DNA of 64,000 bases from Hypericibacter adhaerens. GTDB taxonomy: Bacteria > Pseudomonadota > Alphaproteobacteria > Dongiales > Dongiaceae. The translations under genes and the position numbers were made by a program. The stretch spans positions 310,001-374,000 of the forward strand of contig NZ_CP042582.1 in NCBI RefSeq assembly GCF_008728835.1. The letters run 5' to 3'. The notes under the pieces were generated by a model. It ran no database searches. It was not told the DNA's origin and saw nothing but the letters and a program-made list of their open reading frames with translations. Below are positions 58,659 through 64,000 of the stretch, in pieces (the stretch's first letter is position 1; every line of letters begins with the position of its first letter).

Positions 58659-60725
58659 ATGAAGCTTGCCTGGTACGCCGCGCGGCTGCGGCGGATGTCG
58701 GCGCTCGAGATCGCCCTGCGGGCCAACGATGCGGCGCGCAAGGCGGCGTGGCGGTCGCGACACCTGCCGGGGGCAAGGCACTCCCTGCTTCCGTCCCGGC
58801 TGGGTCCCGTCATCTTCGCCACGCCGCTCTCGCGCCTCCCGGCGATTCCGCCGGACGATCCGGCGACCCGGGCGCTGGTCGCGGCGGCCGATCGGGTCAT
58901 GGCGGGCCATTGGGCGGTGTTCGGCCGTCCGCGCGCCGACCTGGCGCCGTCGCCCGACTGGTTCCGCGACGGCGGCACCGATTTCTCCGCCTCCCGGGGG
59001 AATTACAGTTTCGACATCGACTGGCGGCAGGGCGCGCCGGACCGCGATGTGAAGCGGGTCTGGGAGCTGTCGCGCCACCATCACCTGACCCTGCTCGCGG
59101 CCGCCTATGCCCTCACCGGCGAGAACCGCTATGCGGAGCGTATCGCCGAGCATCTCCTGTCCTGGTGGCAGGCCAACCCGTTCCTCAGCGGCATCCACTG
59201 GACCATGGGCATCGAGGTCGGCATGCGGCTGATCGCCTGGGTCTGGATCCGGCGCCTGCTGCAGAGCTGGAGCGACGCGCCGGCGCTGTTCGAGCGCAAC
59301 CCGCTCTTCCTGCGGCAGCTTTACGGGCATCAGCTCTACCTGGCCCGCTTCCGCAGCCATAGCTCCTCGGCCAACAACCATCTGCTGGCCGAAGCGGCCG
59401 GGCTCTTCGCCGCGTCCTGCGCCTTTCGCGGCTTCGCCGAAACCGACCGCTGGCGGGCGCAGGCCATGGCCGTGCTGCGGCGGGAAATCCCGCGCCAGAC
59501 CTTCACCGACGGGGTCAATCGCGAGCTCGCGACCGACTACCATCTCTTCGTTCTCGAGCTCGCCCTGACCGCGATGCTGGAGGGCTATGCCGCCGGCTTC
59601 CCGCTGGGACGGGATGTCTGGCGTGCCGCGCAGGCGATGACCGACGCCATGGCGGCCTGGCTCGATGCCAACGGCAACGTGCCGCGCCAGGGCGACAGCG
59701 ACGATTGCACGGCGCTCCTGCTCGACGCGCCCGCCCAGCCCCGCCCGGACTCGCTGCTCGCGACCGGCGCTTCGCTCTTCACCGCCGCGCCCTGGTGGCC
59801 GCCGGTCCGGCATGGCGGCTTGCGGGCCGCGTTCTGGGCGGCATTGGCGCCGGAACCGCTGGCGCTGTCGCCGCGCCCCGCGGCCCGGCCGTCGCTCTTT
59901 CCCGACGCGGGCATGGCGTTCCTCAGGGGCGAGACCCGGGCCGGCGACGAGATCTGGTGCCGCTGCGATCACGGCCCCCACGGCCTGTTGCCGCTGGCGG
60001 CCCATGCCCATGCCGACGCGCTGTCGGTCGAGCTCAGGATCGGTGGGGTCGAGATCCTCGCCGATCCCGGCACCGGCTGCTACCAGTCCGAACCGCGCTG
60101 GCGCGACTATTTCCGCTCGACCCTGGCGCATAACACGATCGAGCTGGACGACCAGGAGCAATCGGTCGCCGGCGGCATGTTCCTCTGGCTGAAGCCCGCC
60201 CGTTCGCGGCTGATCGCGGCGACGGGCCTCGATGGCGGCCCCGTCGCCGAATGGCAGGCCGCCCATGACGGCTACCGGCGCCTGCCCATCAAGGCGTCGC
60301 ATGAGCGCAGCGTGCGCCTCGATCGCGCCGACGCCACGCTCGCCATCCTCGACCGGCTCGATCTCGCCCGCCTCGGCCGTTGCCGCCTCGCCTTCCATTT
60401 CGGCCCCGCGGTCGAGGTGAGGCTCGAGGGATCCACGGCTTGGCTCGGCTGGTCGGTCGGCAGCGCCGCCCGATGGGCGCAGATGACCCTGCCGGCGGAG
60501 CTGACCTGGTCGCTCTGGCGCGGCTCGGACGATCCGCCGCTCGGCTGGTACTCGGCCGGCTTCGGCCGCCGTCAGCCGGCCTGGACGCTCATGGGCGAAG
60601 GCGCCGTCGAGGGCCGCTGCGAATTCCTGACCCGGATCGCCTTCGATCGCGGTCCTTCGAACGGGCATGACATCGCCGCGGGCGCCGCGGCGGGTCGCCT
60701 GGCCTCTTCCACCAGCCACGGGTGA
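58659..60725 (+). CDS. Heparinase II/III-family polysaccharide lyase-like protein
   Basis: The protein is 688 residues. An alpha-toroid N-terminal half (SFDIDWRQGAPDRDVKRVWE, ANNHLLAEAAGLFAASCAF) is followed by the heparinase II/III beta-sandwich with GLLPLAAHAHADALSVELRI (conserved HAHAD), EILADPGTGCYQ and RSTLAHNTIELDDQEQS. Such proteins are common in exopolysaccharide operons and cleave uronate-containing polymers. No signal peptide is apparent, though export may be atypical. The ATG at 58659 was preferred to a GTG 9 bp upstream. The stop overlaps the next start (GTGA). Confidence 0.9.
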   Translation: MKLAWYAARLRRMSALEIALRANDAARKAAWRSRHLPGARHSLLPSRLGPVIFATPLSRLPAIPPDDPATRALVAAADRVMAGHWAVFGRPRADLAPSPDWFRDGGTDFSASRGNYSFDIDWRQGAPDRDVKRVWELSRHHHLTLLAAAYALTGENRYAERIAEHLLSWWQANPFLSGIHWTMGIEVGMRLIAWVWIRRLLQSWSDAPALFERNPLFLRQLYGHQLYLARFRSHSSSANNHLLAEAAGLFAASCAFRGFAETDRWRAQAMAVLRREIPRQTFTDGVNRELATDYHLFVLELALTAMLEGYAAGFPLGRDVWRAAQAMTDAMAAWLDANGNVPRQGDSDDCTALLLDAPAQPRPDSLLATGASLFTAAPWWPPVRHGGLRAAFWAALAPEPLALSPRPAARPSLFPDAGMAFLRGETRAGDEIWCRCDHGPHGLLPLAAHAHADALSVELRIGGVEILADPGTGCYQSEPRWRDYFRSTLAHNTIELDDQEQSVAGGMFLWLKPARSRLIAATGLDGGPVAEWQAAHDGYRRLPIKASHERSVRLDRADATLAILDRLDLARLGRCRLAFHFGPAVEVRLEGSTAWLGWSVGSAARWAQMTLPAELTWSLWRGSDDPPLGWYSAGFGRRQPAWTLMGEGAVEGRCEFLTRIAFDRGPSNGHDIAAGAAAGRLASSTSHG

Positions 60726-62044
60726 ACAGCGTGAAGATCAGCATTTTCGGCCTCGGCTATGTCGGCGCGGTCTCGGTGGGTTGCCTCGCCGAGCGCGGCC
60801 ACCAGATCGTCGGGGTCGACGTCAACCCGACCAAGACCGCCTTCATCGCCAGGGGGCAATCGCCGGTCATCGAAGCCAAGATCGCCGACCTGATCGCCAA
60901 GGGCGTGCGCGAAGGAAGGCTCACCGGCACCACGGACGGGCCGGCCGCGGTCGCCGTCACCGATCTCGCCTTCGTCTGCGTCGGCACGCCCAGTCAGCAG
61001 AACGGCAATCTCGATCTCAGCTATGTCCGCGGGGTCTGCGAGGAGATCGGCGCGGCGCTCAAGGCGCGCAAGGACTTCTTCGTGGTGGTGATGCGCTCGA
61101 CCGTGCTGCCGGGCACGACGCGCGAGCTGGTGATCCCGCTGCTCGAGCGCGCCTCGGGCAAGAAGGCCGGCGTCGATTTCGGCGTCTGCTTCAATCCCGA
61201 GTTCCTGCGCGAAGGCACGGCGGTCGACGATTTCTTCGGTCCGCCCAAGACCGTGATCGGCGCCACCGACGAGCGCAGCCGGAAGATCCTGGCAAGCCTC
61301 TATGACGGCATCGACGCGCCGATGATCCATACCGAGATCGAGATCGCGGAAATGGTGAAATATGCCGACAACGCCTGGCACGCGCTCAAGGTGGGGTTCG
61401 GCAACGAGATCGGCGCCATCGCCAAGGCGCTCGGCATCGACGGCCACAAGGTCATGGACATCTTCTGCCGCGATACCAAGCTCAACATCTCGCCCAAATA
61501 TCTGAAGCCCGGCTTCTCCTTCGGTGGTTCCTGCCTGCCCAAGGATCTGCGCGCCCTCAACTACCGGGCGCGCCGGCTCGATCTCGACCTGCCGATCCTC
61601 AGCGCCGTGCTCCCCAGCAACGAGCGCCATACCGGCGCCGGCTTCCGGATGATCGCGGACCAGGGCAACCGGCGCGTCGGCGTGCTGGGCTTGAGCTTCA
61701 AGGCCGGCACCGACGATCTGCGCGAGAGCCCCATGGTCGACGTGGTCGAGCAACTGATCGGCAAGGGGTACGACGTGCGCATCTTCGACCGCAACGTCAA
61801 GCTCGCGGGCCTGATGGGCTCGAACAAGAGCTACCTGCTCAATCACATCCCGCACATCTTCAACCTCGTGGTCGACAGCATCGACGCGGTCGTCGACCAC
61901 GCCGAGACGCTGGTCATCGGCAACAACGACCCGGTCCATGGCGAGGTGTTCGAGAAGGTGAAGAACGGCCAGGTGATCGTCGATTTCGCCCGCATCGGCA
62001 ACCGCAGCTCGGACGGGCAGCGCTATCACGGCATCTGCTGGTGA
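60722..62044 (+). CDS. UDP-glucose/GDP-mannose 6-dehydrogenase family (AlgD-like)
   Basis: The protein is 440 residues. The Rossmann start is VKISIFGLGYVGAVSVGCLA, followed by GTPSQQNGNLDLSYV, FCFNPEFLREG-like VCFNPEFLREGTAVDDFF, and the catalytic Cys in FSFGGSCLPKDLRAL. The opening resembles AlgD more than UDP-glucose dehydrogenase, so GDP-mannuronate is a plausible product, making a uronate-containing polymer. The GTG at 60722 overlaps the lyase stop by 4 bp; a second GTG at 60731 aligns better with the AlgD N-terminus and may be the true start. Confidence 0.9.
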   Translation: MNSVKISIFGLGYVGAVSVGCLAERGHQIVGVDVNPTKTAFIARGQSPVIEAKIADLIAKGVREGRLTGTTDGPAAVAVTDLAFVCVGTPSQQNGNLDLSYVRGVCEEIGAALKARKDFFVVVMRSTVLPGTTRELVIPLLERASGKKAGVDFGVCFNPEFLREGTAVDDFFGPPKTVIGATDERSRKILASLYDGIDAPMIHTEIEIAEMVKYADNAWHALKVGFGNEIGAIAKALGIDGHKVMDIFCRDTKLNISPKYLKPGFSFGGSCLPKDLRALNYRARRLDLDLPILSAVLPSNERHTGAGFRMIADQGNRRVGVLGLSFKAGTDDLRESPMVDVVEQLIGKGYDVRIFDRNVKLAGLMGSNKSYLLNHIPHIFNLVVDSIDAVVDHAETLVIGNNDPVHGEVFEKVKNGQVIVDFARIGNRSSDGQRYHGICW

Positions 62045-62048
62045 GATC

Positions 62049-63308
62049 ATGGCCCGTTCCGGCATGGCACGTCGCGTCCTCATCATCGTCCAGAACCTGC
62101 CGGTTCCCTTCGACCGGCGGGTCTGGCTCGAGGCCACCAGCCTGACCCGCGCCGGCTACGCGGTCAGCGTGATCTGCCCCAAGGCCAAGGGCTTCAACCG
62201 GAGCTTCGAGCGGCTCGAGGGCGTCGACATCTATCGCTACGGCCTGCCGATCGACGCCAAGGGCGCGCTCGGCTTCATCGCCGAGTTCCTCTGGTGTTTC
62301 CTGAGGACCTGGATGAAGAGCCTGAAGGTCGCGATCCGCGGCCGCGGCTTCGACGCCATCCATGCCTGCAACCCGCCCGAGACCTATTGGGCGCTGGCCT
62401 GGTTCTGGCGGCCCTTCGGCAAGCGGTTCCTGTTCGACCATCACGACCTGTCGCCGGAGATGTATGCGGCGAAGTTCGAGCGCAGCGAGGGCGCGATGTA
62501 TCGCGGACTGCTGTTCCTCGAGCGCATGACCTTCCGCACCGCCGACCAGGTCATCACCACCAACGAGAGCCACAAGCGCATCGCGGTCGAGCGCGGCGGC
62601 ATGCGGCCCGACCAGGTCCATATCGTGCGCTCGGGACCGGACCTGGCGCGGTTCAAGCGCTATCCGGCCGATCCCGCCTGGCGCCAGGGCAAGCGCCATC
62701 TCGTGGTCTATCTGGGCGAGATCTGCAAGCAGGACGGCGTCGATTACATGCTGCGCGCGCTCAAGGAATTGCGCGAGCAGGGCCGCGACGACATCCAGGC
62801 GGTGTTCGTCGGCGGGGGCCCGCATCAGCCGGAGATCAAGGCTTACGCACAGATGCTGGGGCTTGACGACATGACGACCTTCACCGGCCGGGTCAGCGAC
62901 GAGGATCTCTGTCGCATCCTCTCCTCGGCCGATATCGGCGTCGATCCCGACCCGAAGAACGACTGGTCGGACAAGAGCACCATGAACAAGATCATGGAGT
63001 ACATGTATTTCGGCCTGCCGATCGTGGCCTTCGACCTGCGCGAGACGCGCTTCTCGGCGCAGGAGGCGGCGCTCTACGCCGCCGCCAACGCCGAGAGCGC
63101 CATGGCGGCGCTGATCGCCCAGCTTCTCGACGACGCGCCGCGCCGCAAGCTGATGGCCGAGTTCGGCCAGCGCCGCCTGCGCGAGAGCCTCGCCTGGGAG
63201 CATTCGGTGCCGACCCTGCTCGCAGCCTATGACGCGCTCTTCGCCGGGCCTGCCGCCGAGACGTCGCGCACGCCGCGCCTGGGCCCGCGCTCGTCCGAGA
63301 GGAGCTGA
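62049..63308 (+). CDS. Glycosyltransferase family 4
   Basis: The 419-residue GT-B-fold retaining glycosyltransferase has an N-terminal acceptor domain (RRVLIIVQNLPVPFDRRVWL, HACNPPETYWALAWFW, FLFDHHDLSPEMYAAKF). The C-terminal donor domain has HLVVYLGEICKQDGVDYMLR, VFVGGGPHQPEIKAYAQ, and the E-x7-E region in TMNKIMEYMYFGLPIVAFD. It would add a sugar to the lipid-linked repeat unit. It starts 4 bp after the dehydrogenase stop and overlaps the next ATG by one base (TGATG). Confidence 0.92.
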   Translation: MARSGMARRVLIIVQNLPVPFDRRVWLEATSLTRAGYAVSVICPKAKGFNRSFERLEGVDIYRYGLPIDAKGALGFIAEFLWCFLRTWMKSLKVAIRGRGFDAIHACNPPETYWALAWFWRPFGKRFLFDHHDLSPEMYAAKFERSEGAMYRGLLFLERMTFRTADQVITTNESHKRIAVERGGMRPDQVHIVRSGPDLARFKRYPADPAWRQGKRHLVVYLGEICKQDGVDYMLRALKELREQGRDDIQAVFVGGGPHQPEIKAYAQMLGLDDMTTFTGRVSDEDLCRILSSADIGVDPDPKNDWSDKSTMNKIMEYMYFGLPIVAFDLRETRFSAQEAALYAAANAESAMAALIAQLLDDAPRRKLMAEFGQRRLRESLAWEHSVPTLLAAYDALFAGPAAETSRTPRLGPRSSERS

Positions 63309-64000
63309 TGATCGGCCGCCGACCCTCCGTCGTCCTGGGTGGACGGGCCAGCCCGATCGGCCGCCGCCGCCTGATCGCGACCGGGGCCGCGGCCGCGGCG
63401 CTGGGCGTGCTGCGGCCGCTGCGCGGTCTCGAGGCCGCGCCGGCGAGCTTCTCGAACCACGGCCTGGAGAACCTGCCGCCCTTGCGCGAGCTGGCCCAGA
63501 GCCGAGGGCTGAATTTCGGCGCCCATAACCAGCTCCGCCTCACCAACAAGGACCCGGATTTCGCCGCCGTCTACGCGCGCGAATGCGGCGTGCTGCATAA
63601 CGGCTGGGACTTCATGTGGCGCGTTGTCCACAAGCAGCCCGACAGCTACAACTTCGCCGATGCCGACTGGATGATGGACTATGCGGCCAAGAACGGCATG
63701 AAGGCCGGGGGCCATTGCCTGGTCTGGTACCAGGACATCCCCGACTGGCTGAAGAATCTCACCACCCCCGATGCCGCCAGGCGCGCGATGGTGGACCATA
63801 TCAACGCCGTGGTCGGCCGTTACCGCGGCAAGATCTATCACTGGGTGGTGGTCAACGAGATCTTCGCGCCGGTGCCGAACGCGATCTATCGCTCCTCCTA
63901 CTGGCTCGACATGCTGGGGCCCAGCTATATCGACCTCGCGTTCCGCACGGCGGCCGCGGCCGATCCCAACGCGATCCTGATCCTGAACGACACCCATCTC
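63308..64000 (+). CDS. GH10-family glycosidase (endo-xylanase fold), 3' end beyond window
   Basis: The first 231 codons are seen. A twin-arginine-like export signal (IGRRRLIATGAAAAALGVLR) precedes a GH10 barrel: FGAHNQLRLTNKDPDFAAVY, AGGHCLVWYQDIPDWLKN and the acid/base Glu184 in HWVVVNEIF. The canonical GH10 motif is WDVVNE; here the Asp is Val. The nucleophile Glu lies beyond the window. GH10 proteins inside exopolysaccharide operons probably trim or release the polymer instead of digesting plant xylan. It is coupled to the glycosyltransferase gene by a TGATG overlap. Confidence 0.88.
   Translation, partial: MIGRRPSVVLGGRASPIGRRRLIATGAAAAALGVLRPLRGLEAAPASFSNHGLENLPPLRELAQSRGLNFGAHNQLRLTNKDPDFAAVYARECGVLHNGWDFMWRVVHKQPDSYNFADADWMMDYAAKNGMKAGGHCLVWYQDIPDWLKNLTTPDAARRAMVDHINAVVGRYRGKIYHWVVVNEIFAPVPNAIYRSSYWLDMLGPSYIDLAFRTAAAADPNAILILNDTHL

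Noticed and set aside
56735-58978. Upstream continuation of the ligase frame to 1261 codons
   Set aside because: The extra part is antisense to the sugar-phosphate transferase gene. The ligase aligns only from 56734.
58515-60719. 734-codon minus-strand frame
   Set aside because: It is antisense to the heparinase-like gene and has no recognisable domain.

Overview
The window is very GC-rich bacterial chromosome, densely coded on both strands. I see no rRNA, tRNA, CRISPR array, transposase or phage gene. The content suggests a soil or plant-associated alphaproteobacterium, plausibly of the Rhodospirillales type: many ABC importers with dedicated regulators, a FixJ-like response regulator with its kinase, a candidate EcfG-type promoter, CCGG-type extragenic palindromes and a uronate exopolysaccharide locus. 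This placement is inference, because no phylogenetic marker is present.

Layout. (1) 1-6000: a sugar-type ABC import operon on the minus strand (permease, binding protein, and a permease fused to an SMP-30-like domain). It is divergent from a FadR-type GntR regulator followed by an FMN-dependent alpha-hydroxy-acid dehydrogenase, with a TGGTCAGACCA-type operator between them. (2) 6028-13314: stress and signalling genes: an NTF2-like protein, a Dps-like protein with an altered ferroxidase site, an alpha/beta hydrolase, a kinase/FixJ-like regulator pair, an AraC regulator, a string of hairpins with a terminator, a dodecin and a DszA/NtaA-type flavin monooxygenase. (3) 13920-22102: thirteen tightly packed plus-strand genes. 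They encode a class I isoprenoid-synthase-like protein, a geranylgeranyl-reductase-family flavoprotein and eleven small proteins I cannot assign. Many of these are cysteine-rich and several share short sequence motifs. This is the best candidate for an undescribed system. (4) 22370-36116: two paralogous CocE/NonD hydrolases around an iron-type alcohol dehydrogenase and a BetI-like regulator, then a complete Dpp-type peptide/opine ABC importer followed by BtpA-family and PfkB-family genes. (5) 36103-42726: a PAP2/Aur1-like membrane protein, a small coiled-coil protein behind the EcfG-like promoter, and a LysR regulator divergent from an orphan binding protein, an enolase-superfamily dehydratase and a beta-hydroxyacid dehydrogenase. 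(6) 43249-51948: a DeoR-controlled polyol or sugar-acid cluster (AraM-like dehydrogenase, FGGY kinase, class II aldolase) divergent from a Pot-type ABC importer. (7) 51953-56734: a Rieske oxygenase and a D-threonine-aldolase-like PLP enzyme, divergent from an XRE-cupin regulator, then a PaaK-like adenylate-forming ligase. (8) 57149-64000: an exopolysaccharide operon (sugar-phosphate transferase, heparinase II/III-like lyase, UDP/GDP-sugar dehydrogenase, GT4 glycosyltransferase, GH10 glycosidase) that runs off the right edge.

How the genes work together. Most of the window consists of catabolic islands built alike: a binding-protein-dependent importer, one to four enzymes and a divergent regulator with a visible dyad. 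A GC-rich hairpin lies directly downstream of all four solute-binding-protein genes, before the next gene of each operon. This is consistent with differential expression of binding protein over permease and enzymes. The 13.9-22.1 kb operon does not fit that pattern: it has no transporter, no regulator and no recognisable catabolic enzyme. It pairs isoprenoid chemistry with a set of apparently structural, metal- or disulfide-capable small proteins.
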